DNA from: Gammaproteobacteria bacterium
GTDB lineage: Bacteria; Pseudomonadota; Gammaproteobacteria; Steroidobacterales; Rariloculaceae
Length of the DNA stretch: 64,000 nt
Reading direction: 5' to 3'
NCBI GenBank assembly: GCA_022819855.1
Contig: JAJEGN010000014.1
Coordinates: forward strand, 286,753-350,752
The notes beneath the pieces are model-generated. The model searched no databases and was not told the origin of the DNA. It was given only the letters and a program-made list of their open reading frames with translations. Both the position numbers and the translations under genes were made by a program. Below, one piece after another: positions 36,041 through 43,928 of this stretch (positions within the stretch are counted from its first letter, which is position 1; each line of letters starts with the position of its first letter).

Positions 36041-36379
36041 ATGGCGCAGACCAATCCTCCGTTCATGAGTGGCGTACCGGAACTGCTCGTGTTGCGGCTG
36101 CTGACGCGGCGCGAGATGTACGGCTACGAGCTCGTCAAGGCCGTGCGCGTCGTCACGAGCGATGCGATTTCGCTCGGCGAAGGGGTCGTCTACCCGGCGC
36201 TGCATGCGCTTGAACGCGCGGGCGCCCTCAAGGCGCGCCGCAAGCCCGTCAACGGCCGCATGCGCGTCTACTACAGCGTCACGGGCAAGGGGATCAAGCG
36301 CCTCGACCGGCTCACCGCGGAGTGGGACCGTGTCAGCGGCGGCGTCGAGGCGGCGCTCGCGGAGCCGAAGCATGCCTGA
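36041..36379 (+). CDS. PadR-family transcriptional regulator
   Basis: 112 residues. ELLVLRLLTRREMYGYELVKAVR and GEGVVYPALHALERAGALKARRKPVNGRMRVYYSVTGKG are the PadR winged helix (YGYEL and YPALHALE motifs). It overlaps the next gene by eight bases, the usual arrangement in which PadR controls the expression of its membrane partner. The dyad in its own promoter suggests autoregulation. Confidence 0.88.
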   Translation: MAQTNPPFMSGVPELLVLRLLTRREMYGYELVKAVRVVTSDAISLGEGVVYPALHALERAGALKARRKPVNGRMRVYYSVTGKGIKRLDRLTAEWDRVSGGVEAALAEPKHA

Positions 36380-36791
36380 GCCCCGGTTCCATTCGCTGGG
36401 CCTGGCCCTGCTCGACGGCGGCATCAAGCCGCGCTACGTGCGGCGCACGGTCGTCGAGATCGGCGAGCATTACGAAGACCTCAGGCAGGAGGCGCTCGAT
36501 CGGGGCCTCGATGCCGAGGCCGCCGGGGCGGAAGCCCGCGCCAGGCTCGGCAGCAACGCCTCGATCGTCCGCGCCGCGCGCGAGCGTCCCGAGTTGCTGT
36601 GCTGGTCGCACCGCTGGCCGCGCACGGCGCGCTGGCTCGGAACCTGCGCCCTGTTCGTGCTGCTGCCGGCCGTGCCGGTCGTCTACTGCGTCTACCGCGG
36701 GCCCGTGATCGTGCGCTGGGGCGTGTCGGCGAGTCTCGCATCGCTGCTCACGGGCGTGATGCTGTTCCTGATGCAATCGATGATCGCTTAG
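36372..36791 (+). CDS. Membrane protein paired with PadR (HAAS/permease-prefix-like)
   Basis: 139 residues. The N-terminal half contains RYVRRTVVEIGEHYEDLRQEALDRGLDAEAAGAEARARLG, the helical HAAS/permease-prefix motif; two transmembrane segments follow. It is translationally coupled to PadR. In related genomes such proteins are anti-regulator-like membrane partners; the exact role is unknown. Confidence 0.75.
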   Translation: MPEPRFHSLGLALLDGGIKPRYVRRTVVEIGEHYEDLRQEALDRGLDAEAAGAEARARLGSNASIVRAARERPELLCWSHRWPRTARWLGTCALFVLLPAVPVVYCVYRGPVIVRWGVSASLASLLTGVMLFLMQSMIA

Positions 36792-36798
36792 CGAGCCA

Positions 36799-38133
36799 TC
36801 AATCCAGGCGTCTCCGAACCTCTTCGGCCACGGCCAGCGCCGCCGTCAGGCCCGGCGACTCGAAGCCGAGCAGATGGACCAGCTCTGTGCTTCCGGACCC
36901 GACCGGTCCGATGATCGCGAAGTCAGCAGGCGGATCACCGGGCGCCGAGAGCTTCGGCCGCACGCCCGCGTAGCCGGGCGTCAGCCGCGCGGCCTCGAGC
37001 TCCGGCCACCAGGTCCTGACCGCGTCCGCGAATCGCGCCGCTCGCGAACCGTCGACGGCGTAATCGAGCGAGTCGATCCACTCGACGTCGGGTCCGAAGC
37101 GCAGGCTCCCGGCCATGTCGTGGGTCGCATGGATGCCGAGGCCGCCCGCGACGGGCAGGGGATAGACGAGATGGTTGAACGGGGAGGGGCCGTCGTAGAG
37201 GAAGTAGCTGCCCTTGGCGTAGCGCGTGTCGGGAATAGCCGCGTCCGCGCCAGCGGTGAATGTGCCCGTGCTCCCGGTTGAAGCGTCTGCGCTCGCTTTG
37301 AATGCTCTCGCCACGCGGCTCGCCTGGAGCCCCGCAGCGTTGACTACGGTCCGTGCCTCGATCTCGCTGACTTCGGCGCGTCCGCCGCTGTCGCCGCTGC
37401 CACTGCCGACGCCGCTGCCACTGCCGACGCCGACGCCGCTGCCCCCGCTGCCGTCGCCGTCCCCGCTGCCGCTTCCGTCGCCGCTGTGACGGCTGCTGCC
37501 GCCGCCACTGTCCCTGCTGTCACCGCTCCCGCTGCCGCCACTATCCCCGCCGCCCGCACCACTACCGCTCGCGACGCGAAGCCGAATCATCCCGCCTCCG
37601 AAACTGCCCCCACGAAACTCCGAGACGAACGCCACCGTCCCACCGTGATGCTCGAGATCGCCCTGAAGCGCCAGCATGAACGCATGGCTGTCGATGATCC
37701 CGCTCGACGGCGACCAGAGGCCCGCGGCGCCGGAGACGGCGGGTTCGCGCGCGCCGAGCGCCGCGCGGTCGAGCCACTGGAGGTCGCCGACGCCGTTCGC
37801 GCGCGCCCGTTCGCGCAGGTCCGCAAGCGCCGGGGCCTCGGCCTCGCCGACGGCGACGATCACCTTGCCGCAGCGCTTATGGGGGATGTCCTTCTCGCTG
37901 CAATAGGCGTAGAGCCGTTCCTTGCCGGCGACGCACAGGCGCGCCTTGAGGCTGTTGCGCGGGTAGTAGATGCCGGCGTGGATGACCTCGGAGTTGCGCG
38001 ATGAGGTTTCCTGGCCGATCGTCGCGTTTCGCTCGATGACGATGACCTGGCGCCCGTGCATCGCGAGTTCGCGCGCGACGGCAAGGCCGATCACGCCCGC
38101 ACCGATTACAATGGCGTCCGTCGTTTCAGTCAC
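36799..38133 (-). CDS. FAD-dependent oxidoreductase, L-2-hydroxyglutarate oxidase-like, with Gly/Ser insert
   Basis: 444 residues. DAIVIGAGVIGLAVARELA is the FAD-binding GxGxxG and IGQETSSRNSEVIHAGIYYP is the LhgO/L2HGDH active-site motif; VVNAAGLQA and GVRPKLSAPG are typical of DAO enzymes. About residues 189-252 are a Gly/Ser/Asp-rich low-complexity segment inserted just before the second conserved strand (EVSEIEARTVVNAAG). The rest of the domain is intact, so the enzyme is probably active. It converts L-2-hydroxyglutarate to 2-oxoglutarate if the assignment is right. Confidence 0.82.
   Translation of the reverse strand: MTETTDAIVIGAGVIGLAVARELAMHGRQVIVIERNATIGQETSSRNSEVIHAGIYYPRNSLKARLCVAGKERLYAYCSEKDIPHKRCGKVIVAVGEAEAPALADLRERARANGVGDLQWLDRAALGAREPAVSGAAGLWSPSSGIIDSHAFMLALQGDLEHHGGTVAFVSEFRGGSFGGGMIRLRVASGSGAGGGDSGGSGSGDSRDSGGGSSRHSGDGSGSGDGDGSGGSGVGVGSGSGVGSGSGDSGGRAEVSEIEARTVVNAAGLQASRVARAFKASADASTGSTGTFTAGADAAIPDTRYAKGSYFLYDGPSPFNHLVYPLPVAGGLGIHATHDMAGSLRFGPDVEWIDSLDYAVDGSRAARFADAVRTWWPELEAARLTPGYAGVRPKLSAPGDPPADFAIIGPVGSGSTELVHLLGFESPGLTAALAVAEEVRRRLD
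37378..37569. repeat. Microsatellite-like insert within the FAD oxidoreductase gene
   Basis: On the plus strand the segment is built from variants of CCGCTGCCG and CCACTGCCGACG. It stays in frame for about 64 codons of Gly, Ser and Asp on the minus strand. Slippage is the likely origin. Confidence 0.75.
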
Positions 38134-38230
38134 GGGTGGCGGGGCTCACGGCTTCTCGTCATGGCGGAGCGGTCGGAGGATTGTCTGGCCGCGAATCCGT
38201 GCAGTCAAGCAAGTAATCGAAAAGAACCTT

Positions 38231-38242
38231 TTTGATATCAAA
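38231..38242 (+). promoter_or_regulatory. MarR-type palindrome before the nitroreductase gene
   Basis: The perfect palindrome TTTGATATCAAA sits in an AT-rich island 16 bases before the ATG. This kind of site is bound by many MarR/OhrR-family regulators. No MarR gene is in the window, so the regulator would act in trans. Confidence 0.5.
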
Positions 38243-38257
38243 TATTTAAGTAAAGCA

Positions 38258-38842
38258 ATGGAAGCAACCGAGCGAAAAATGCAGGAATTCGAACCCGCCG
38301 ATCTGGCCGACGTGCTGCGCGGCCGCCGGTCGGTCAATTTCTTCGAGCCCGAGCCCGTCGGCACGGAAATCCTGCTCGAAGCGATAGAAATTGCCCGCTG
38401 GGCACCGAACCACCGACTCACGGAACCGTGGCGCTTCTACGTGATCGGCGACGAGACCGCAGAGACCATCGCCCGATTCGCCGCCGACTTCGAGCTCGAG
38501 GCGAAGGGCGAGCGCGCCGCGCAGCTCAGGTACGACCGGCTCAGGGCCATCCCGGGCAACTTCATCCTCACGAGCCGGCGCTCCGACGACGAGATCGTGG
38601 ATCTCGAGAACTACGCGGCCTGCTGCTGCGCCGTGCAGAACCTCATGCTGTATCTCTGGCCGCATGGCATCGGCGTGAAGTGGACGACCGGCGCGTTCAC
38701 CCAGACCAGGGCATTCTTCGAGCTGCTCGGCATCGACCCCGACGCGGAACGCCTCGTCGGGTTCTTCTGGTACGGCATCCCGAAGGCCGTGCCCACCCAG
38801 AAGCGGCGCGACGTCTCCGAGATCGTCATCGAGAAGCCGTAG
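38258..38842 (+). CDS. Nitroreductase-family FMN oxidoreductase
   Basis: 194 residues. VLRGRRSVNFFEPEPVGTEILLEAIEIARWAPNHRLTEPWRFYV is the nitroreductase N-terminal FMN-binding pattern; NYAACCCAVQNLMLYLWPHGIGVKWTTG and FFWYGIP near the C-terminus complete it. Members reduce nitro groups, quinones or enones with NAD(P)H. The ATG at 38258 is used; 38279 is an alternative. The palindrome upstream suggests induction by a MarR-like repressor. Confidence 0.82.
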   Translation: MEATERKMQEFEPADLADVLRGRRSVNFFEPEPVGTEILLEAIEIARWAPNHRLTEPWRFYVIGDETAETIARFAADFELEAKGERAAQLRYDRLRAIPGNFILTSRRSDDEIVDLENYAACCCAVQNLMLYLWPHGIGVKWTTGAFTQTRAFFELLGIDPDAERLVGFFWYGIPKAVPTQKRRDVSEIVIEKP

Positions 38843-38949
38843 CAAGCCCCTCGTTGCAGGGCGACAGGCAAGGCACGCGACCGACGACTATCGCAGTTCA
38901 GTCGGGCGACGGCGACGCTCGATCCCACGCTTGCATCCAAAAACTCTCC

Positions 38950-38996
38950 TATGGTTTAGGGACCATATTGACAGTTTATGCTCTGTACGCCATATT
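38950..38996 (+). promoter_or_regulatory. Promoter with upstream dyad for the HipB-like gene
   Basis: The inverted repeat TATGGT-6-ACCATA (38950-38967) is followed directly by TTGACA (38968-38973), a 17-base spacer and CATATT (38991-38996). The placement suggests autorepression by the HTH protein. Confidence 0.6.
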
Positions 38997-39014
38997 TGCG
39001 CGTGGAGGCCCGAC

Positions 39015-39266
39015 ATGAACTACATGGTAAGGAGACCGAAGGACGTCGGCCACGCGCTTCGCGAGGCTCGCAAGCAGCAGGGGCTGACTCAGACGCAGCT
39101 TGCTTCGCTGAGCGGCGTTCGCCAGGAGACCATTTCAAAGGTGGAGAACGGCATCGCCGGCACGAAGCTGGTCACGTTTTTCGCCCTCCTGGGCGCGCTC
39201 GACCTCGAAGCGACCATACGCGACCGGACCAGGGGATCGGCCGCCGCGTTCGAGGACATGTTCTAG
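39015..39266 (+). CDS. Xre-family HTH regulator, HipB/y4mF-like, without HipA
   Basis: 83 residues. DVGHALREARKQQGLTQTQLASLSGVRQETISKVENG is the helix-turn-helix; FFALLGALDLEATIRDR is the HipB/y4mF C-terminal strand. GGAGG lies seven bases before ATG 39015. A HipA kinase normally follows in the same operon, but here only a 15-codon frame (GTG at 39267, MGRKRLPLLG...) remains before an unrelated minus-strand gene. The antitoxin therefore appears orphaned. Confidence 0.75.
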   Translation: MNYMVRRPKDVGHALREARKQQGLTQTQLASLSGVRQETISKVENGIAGTKLVTFFALLGALDLEATIRDRTRGSAAAFEDMF

Positions 39267-39322
39267 GTGGGCCGGAAGCGCCTGCCGCTGTTGGGGCAGG
39301 CCCTCGAAGAGTGACAAGTCGC

Positions 39323-39934
39323 TTACGGCTCGCCGGGCCGCTCCGAGCCCGCGAGCCAGTCCCGGCCTTCCGCGTAGAGTTTCTCCACCTCGGGCCCGCG
39401 TACGCCCGGCAGGCCGAGTTTGACCTTGAATCCCGCGCGGGTCTGCAGATAGCCGAGGTGGCGATAGCCCTCGGGAAAGCTCTCAAGCAGCGCCTGGTCG
39501 AGTTCGAGCTTCGCGTCCGGATCGACGGGGTCGAGGCGGTCCTTTTCGTAGATCGGCTGGCGGCGGACGATGGCCCAGCGGCCGTCGCGCTTCTCGAGGA
39601 AATCGTAGAAGCGGCCCGTGCACACGGCGTCCACGGCGATGCCATCCACCTCCGCGCGCTGGTTGATCGTCATCTTGGTCTGCGCGATGGCGCGTGCGCC
39701 GGCGACCTCGCAGCTCGTCCCGCCGAGAAAGTGGATGATGCTGACGCCGCGCTCGAATCCGGCCTTGCGCGCCGCGATGAAGTCCGCCGCCGGACCCTGG
39801 AACCAGGTCGCGGTCATCCAGCCGTCGTCGTGCCAGACCGTGGCGAAGCGCTCCCAGTCGCCCGAGTCGCTCCAGACCACCCAGTTGTCGATGATTTCGC
39901 GGATCGCGAGCCTGTCCTGTAGCGTCGTGTCCAT
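39323..39934 (-). CDS. SnoaL/NTF2-like protein
   Basis: 203 residues. DRLAIREIIDNWVVWSDSGDWERFATVWHDDGWM is the typical SnoaL_4-type first helices; VSIIHFLGGTSCEVAGARAIAQTKMTI and GRFYDFLEKRDGRWAIVRRQPIYEKDRLDPV follow. The family includes hydroxylases and dehydratases of aromatic compounds. The long C-terminus has YRHLGYLQTRAGF. The start is ATG 39934 with an AGG upstream. The exact reaction is unknown. Confidence 0.75.
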   Translation of the reverse strand: MDTTLQDRLAIREIIDNWVVWSDSGDWERFATVWHDDGWMTATWFQGPAADFIAARKAGFERGVSIIHFLGGTSCEVAGARAIAQTKMTINQRAEVDGIAVDAVCTGRFYDFLEKRDGRWAIVRRQPIYEKDRLDPVDPDAKLELDQALLESFPEGYRHLGYLQTRAGFKVKLGLPGVRGPEVEKLYAEGRDWLAGSERPGEP

Positions 39935-40018
39935 CCCTACCTCGCTGCCCCGACCCTGCGTCGCGGCGGGCGCAACTATACCCAAAGAGCCTTCACCGAA
40001 GGTATTCGAGGCGGCGCT

Positions 40019-40203
40019 ATCGAGCCGCTTGCCCCCGGGAATCTCTGCGACGCAGGCGCCAATCGAGCCGCTTGCCGTCGGGAATCTCCGCGGCGCAGGC
40101 GCCAATCGAGCCGCTTGCCGTCGGGAATTTCCGCGGCGCAGGCGCTGATCGAGCCGCTTGCTGCCGGGAATCTCCGCGGCGCAGGCGCTAATCGAGCCGC
40201 TTG
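40019..40203. repeat. 43-bp tandem repeats extending from the end of the ABC permease gene
   Basis: ATCGAGCCGCTTG recurs at 40019, 40062, 40105, 40148 and 40191, an exact period of 43 bases. The last copy is the true 3' end of the permease gene (KRLD, stop). Each further copy duplicates KRLD plus the bases following the stop, with the stop codon altered by substitution. Confidence 0.92.
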
Positions 40204-41288
40204 CGGAAGCGGACGACCGCGAGCGTCATCGAGACCAGGAACACGATCCCGAGGTTGCGCAGGGGTTCGAGCAGGTCGGCGAGCTCCGCGCCCTTGAGCA
40301 CGATGCCGCGCACGATCACGATGAAGTGCGTGAGCGGCAGCACCTGCGCGATGTATTGGGCCGCCGTCGGCATGCCGTCGAACGGGAACATGAAGCCCGA
40401 GAGCAGGATCGACGGCATCATCACGAAGAACGTGAGCTGAAACGCCTGAAACTGGATCTTCGCGATCGTCGATATGAGCAACCCGATCCCGAGCACCGCG
40501 GCGATGTAGACCGCCGATGCGAGATAGAGGTCGGTCAGCGTGCCGCGCACCGGCACGTCGAACAGCAGCGCGCCGACGAGCAGGATCAGCGTGACCTGGA
40601 TGAGCCCGATCGCGATGTAGGGCAGGATCTTGCCCACCATGAGCTCGGTCGTGCGCACGGGCGTCGTGATCAGCAGTTCGAGGTTGCCGCGCTCGCGTTC
40701 GCGCACGATCGCGACGGCCGTGAAGAGCACCATCGTGAACGTCAGGATTACGCCGATGAGCCCCGGCACGATCATGACGGCCGAGCGCTGTTCGGGATTG
40801 AAGAAGGCGCGCGCGGAGAACAGCGTCCTCGGCGGCGGCGCCGCGACGCTCGGGCGCGCATTGAAGGGCATGGCGACGATCCCCGCCGCGATGCCCGCGA
40901 TGAGCGGGTCGGTGCCGTCGACGAGAAGCTGCGCGGCCGCCCGGTTCGGATCGGCGAGCCGGCGCTCGATATCGCTCGGGATGTGCAGGCCGACGACGAT
41001 CTCGTTGCGCTGCATCGCCGCCTCGAGCGCCTCGACCGACTCCTCGCGCGCGACGATTTCGACGACCTGGGTCGCCGCGAGGTCGGCGACGAGCTGCCGT
41101 GAGAGCTGCGAACCCGCCTCGTCGACGATGCCGGTCCTCAGGTTCCGGACATCGAGATTGATCGCGAATCCGAAGAGCATGATCATGATCAACGGTACGC
41201 CGACGATCATGCCGAAGGTCAGGCGGTCGCGGGAAAGCTGCCGGATCTCCTTGCCGGCGACCGCGAACACCCGCTGCAGCGCATGCAT
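40188..41288 (-). CDS. ABC-2 type transporter permease (YbhS/YbhR-like)
   Basis: 366 residues. VFAVAGKEIRQLSRDRLTFGM, a first helix, a large extracytoplasmic domain (residues about 40-170), then five helices with VRERERGNLELLITTPVR and PSILLSGFMFPFDGMP. This is the standard ABC-2 drug or antibiotic exporter permease. It starts five bases after the ATPase stop. The E. coli system has two permeases; here there is one, so a homodimer is expected. Confidence 0.88.
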   Translation of the reverse strand: MHALQRVFAVAGKEIRQLSRDRLTFGMIVGVPLIMIMLFGFAINLDVRNLRTGIVDEAGSQLSRQLVADLAATQVVEIVAREESVEALEAAMQRNEIVVGLHIPSDIERRLADPNRAAAQLLVDGTDPLIAGIAAGIVAMPFNARPSVAAPPPRTLFSARAFFNPEQRSAVMIVPGLIGVILTFTMVLFTAVAIVRERERGNLELLITTPVRTTELMVGKILPYIAIGLIQVTLILLVGALLFDVPVRGTLTDLYLASAVYIAAVLGIGLLISTIAKIQFQAFQLTFFVMMPSILLSGFMFPFDGMPTAAQYIAQVLPLTHFIVIVRGIVLKGAELADLLEPLRNLGIVFLVSMTLAVVRFRKRLD

Positions 41289-41293
41289 GGCGT

Positions 41294-42265
41294 TTACAGG
41301 TCCCGGTCGCCTTGCGTGGAGGCGACGAACACGTCCTCGAGCCCCGGCCGCGTCTCGGCGATCGATGCGCCGCTGCCCGCAATCGCGGCGCCGACCAGCC
41401 CGGCGGCATCGGGGTCGCCCGGTTCGAGCAGCACGCGCAGGCGATTGCCGAGCTGCGCGACGCTGCGCGCGATGCCGAGTTCCGCGATGCGCTGCCGGAG
41501 GCGGGCGAGCTGCTCGCCCTCGACCTCGAGCACCGTATGCCCGAGATCGCCGATCAGCGTCTTCGGTTCGCCCTCGGCGACGAGCCGCCCGCGGTCGAGA
41601 ATCGCAAGCTGGTGGCAACGCTCGGCCTCTTCCATGTAGTGCGTGGAGACGAGGATCGTGACGTCGTGCTCGATGAGCGCGAACAGGCTGTCCCAGAAGC
41701 TGCGCCGCGTGCGCGGATCGACGGCGCTCGTCGGCTCGTCGAGCAGCAGCACGGGCGGCTCGTGGAGCACCGCCGCCGCGAGCGCGAGCCGCTGGCGTTC
41801 GCCGCCGCTCAGGTTCTCGGGCCGGCGGCGGGCCAGGCGGCCGAGATCGTAGGTCTCGAGGCTCGCCTCGATGCGTTCGCGCCGCCGTCGCCGCGAGAGT
41901 CCCCGCACCTTGCCGAGAAAGTCGAGGTTCTCACGGACCGAAAGATCGCGATACAGCGAGAACTGCTGAGTCATGTAGCCGATCAGCGGGCGGACGGTCT
42001 CGGCGTCGCGCGGGATGCTGTGGCCGAGCACGCGCACCTCGCCCTCGGTCGGCGTGAGCAGGCCGCAGAGCATGCGGAAGGTCGTCGATTTGCCGCAGCC
42101 GTTCGGGCCGAGGAAGCCGTAGATCTTCGCGCGCGGGATCGTAAGGTCGACCGAATCGACCGCGACCGTGCGGCCGAATCGCCGGGTGAGGCCCGTGGCG
42201 ACGATGGCGGGTTCGCCGGCGCCGTTGTCGGGACGGGCGGAATCAGCGGCGGTGGCGGTATCCAC
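41294..42265 (-). CDS. ABC transporter ATP-binding protein (YbhF-like)
   Basis: 323 residues. Walker A GPNGCGKST, Q-loop MTQQFSLYRDL, signature LSGGERQRL, Walker B VLLLDEPTS and switch His STHYMEE are all present. A C-terminal DUF4162-type extension follows (LEVEGEQLARLRQRI...). GTG 42265 is chosen as start because it lies seven bases after the HlyD stop; a longer frame overlaps that gene. E. coli YbhF contains two ATPase halves, this one only one. Confidence 0.88.
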   Translation of the reverse strand: MDTATAADSARPDNGAGEPAIVATGLTRRFGRTVAVDSVDLTIPRAKIYGFLGPNGCGKSTTFRMLCGLLTPTEGEVRVLGHSIPRDAETVRPLIGYMTQQFSLYRDLSVRENLDFLGKVRGLSRRRRRERIEASLETYDLGRLARRRPENLSGGERQRLALAAAVLHEPPVLLLDEPTSAVDPRTRRSFWDSLFALIEHDVTILVSTHYMEEAERCHQLAILDRGRLVAEGEPKTLIGDLGHTVLEVEGEQLARLRQRIAELGIARSVAQLGNRLRVLLEPGDPDAAGLVGAAIAGSGASIAETRPGLEDVFVASTQGDRDL

Positions 42266-42272
42266 GGCGAAC

Positions 42273-43247
42273 TCACTCAGCCGGCGGCGCGATAGACGGA
42301 AAATCGACCTCGACGGGAACACCGGTCGGCAGCGTCTGCGCCCGCTCCCCGGTAAACACGACTTCCGCGGGAAAGCTCAGCCGGCTGCGATCGCGCTGCG
42401 TCAACGAATAGTAAGGAGTGAACGCCGCATCGGCCGCGACGAACCGCACTTCGGCCTCGAAGGGCTGGGCGATGCCGTCGACGCGGATCAGCGCCCGCAG
42501 CCCCGGCGTGACCCGCGCGCGGATCGGCTCCGGCACGTAGACCCGCGCATACGGCGCCGAATCGGCGAGCAGCACCGCGACCGTCGCGCCCCTGGGCGGG
42601 CGTTCGCCGACCTCGTAGGGCAGCGTCTCGACGATGCCGGCACGCGGCGCCTTGAGTTCGAGCCGGGCGGCGGAGATTTCGGCCTCGGCAAGCAACGCCT
42701 CGGTTTCGTCGAGCGCGGCCCGGGCCTGCCCGAGCTCCTCGGCCGTGGTGCCCTCGAGCAGTTCCTCGAGCAGCGCCGTCGCCCGCTCGAACTCCGCTTC
42801 TGCAAGCTCGCGCCGTGAATAGGCGCGGTCGAGATCCGACGGGCTCGCGAGGTTGCGCTCGAGCAGCGACTGCACGCGTTCGTGCTCGCGGCGCTGGCTC
42901 GCCAGATCCTCACGTGCGCCGTCGACCCGCGCGCGGGCTTCGAGAATCCGCTCCTGGCGCGGCCCGCGAACGAGCTCCGCGAAGCGCTGCTCGGCGCGGT
43001 CGCGATTAGCCCTGGCGCGCGCGATGCGCGTCGCGTGGACCGAGGGATCGAGGTCGAGCACCGTCTGGCCCTCGACGACAGCGTCGCCTTCGGTCACGAA
43101 AATGTCGACGATCGGTTCGTTGGCTTCGGCGACGAGTTCGATGCGGTCGCGTTCGAGGGTGCCCACGATCGGCAGCGGCGTTTCCACGCGCTCGCAAGCG
43201 GCCAGAGCCAGCGCCGCGCAGGCGAGGAGGGCGCGCTCAGCCCCCAT
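42273..43247 (-). CDS. HlyD/MFP-type periplasmic adaptor lipoprotein (YbhG-like)
   Basis: 324 residues. Lipobox LALAAC near residue 18, biotinyl-lipoyl-like strand (VEGQTVLDLDPS), a long helical hairpin with high coiled-coil potential (residues about 75-185), then LKAPRAGIVETLPYEVGE, the returning lipoyl half, and a beta-barrel domain. It links the inner-membrane ABC complex to an outer-membrane channel, which is not encoded here. It overlaps the TetR gene by 11 bases. Confidence 0.88.
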   Translation of the reverse strand: MGAERALLACAALALAACERVETPLPIVGTLERDRIELVAEANEPIVDIFVTEGDAVVEGQTVLDLDPSVHATRIARARANRDRAEQRFAELVRGPRQERILEARARVDGAREDLASQRREHERVQSLLERNLASPSDLDRAYSRRELAEAEFERATALLEELLEGTTAEELGQARAALDETEALLAEAEISAARLELKAPRAGIVETLPYEVGERPPRGATVAVLLADSAPYARVYVPEPIRARVTPGLRALIRVDGIAQPFEAEVRFVAADAAFTPYYSLTQRDRSRLSFPAEVVFTGERAQTLPTGVPVEVDFPSIAPPAE

Positions 43248-43896
43248 GATCGACTCCCGCGCCGCGATGGAACATCAACGACGTATGCCTGACGAACTCG
43301 GCGGTGAGCGGCCCGTCGAGTTCAAGCCCGAGCACGCGCTGGATGACCGGCTGCGCGAGGAAAGGAAAGAGCGCGAGGCTGACGAGCGAGATGGTCGTGA
43401 ACTTCGGGTCGAGCTTGGGGCGCAGTTCCCCGTTCGTCTGTCCGCGCTTGATGAGCCCGCGAACGGCTGGCGCCACGCCTGCCGCAATCCGTTGGGCCGC
43501 ACGCTCCTGCAGGCGCCCGCCTTCGGGCAGCACATGCTGCAGGATCATCTTCGGCAGCCAGGGGTTGGCCGCCATGGTGCGCATGTATATGTCGAAGACG
43601 AGCCCGAGATCGATCCGGCCGCCCCGGCTCGAAAGCGTGCCGAGTTCCGCGATCACCGGCGCGATCGCCTCGTCGAACGCCGTCTCGAGCAGCCCCGACT
43701 TGCTACCGAAGTGGTACTGGATCATCGCCGGGTTGACGCCCGCCGCATCGGCGATGCGCTTGATCGACACTTCGTCGTAGCCGTTGCCGGCAAACAGCTC
43801 GCGCGCCGCGTCGATCAGCGCCTGCCGGGAATCGAAACTGCCTTTCGAGGACGGACGCCCCGGTTTACGGTTTGCCTGGACCTGTTCTGCCTGCAT
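43237..43896 (-). CDS. TetR-family regulator (CecR-like) of the efflux operon
   Basis: 219 residues. SRQALIDAARELFAGNGYDEVSIKRIADAAGVNPAMIQYHFGSKSGLLE is the TetR HTH; the C-terminus (LGLELDGPLTAEFVRHTSLMFHRG) resembles the DUF1956/CecR ligand domain. The gene heads an operon TetR-HlyD-ATPase-permease, the same order as E. coli cecR-ybhG-ybhF-ybhS. A 9-bp-arm palindrome lies immediately before the start, indicating autoregulation. The substrate is unknown. Confidence 0.87.
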   Translation of the reverse strand: MQAEQVQANRKPGRPSSKGSFDSRQALIDAARELFAGNGYDEVSIKRIADAAGVNPAMIQYHFGSKSGLLETAFDEAIAPVIAELGTLSSRGGRIDLGLVFDIYMRTMAANPWLPKMILQHVLPEGGRLQERAAQRIAAGVAPAVRGLIKRGQTNGELRPKLDPKFTTISLVSLALFPFLAQPVIQRVLGLELDGPLTAEFVRHTSLMFHRGAGVDHGG

Positions 43897-43906
43897 GGAG
43901 CAGGAT

Positions 43907-43928
43907 ATTAATTAACCGCTTAATTAAT
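43907..43928 (-). promoter_or_regulatory. TetR operator of the efflux operon
   Basis: Perfect inverted repeat ATTAATTAA-CCGC-TTAATTAAT, 11 bases before the TetR start codon. The AT-rich palindrome stands out sharply in GC-rich DNA. Its far end touches the 3' end of the neighbouring PIN gene. Confidence 0.8.

Noticed and set aside
39267..39314. 15-codon frame after the HipB-like gene as a functional hipA
   Set aside because: Far too short and without kinase motifs; at most a remnant.
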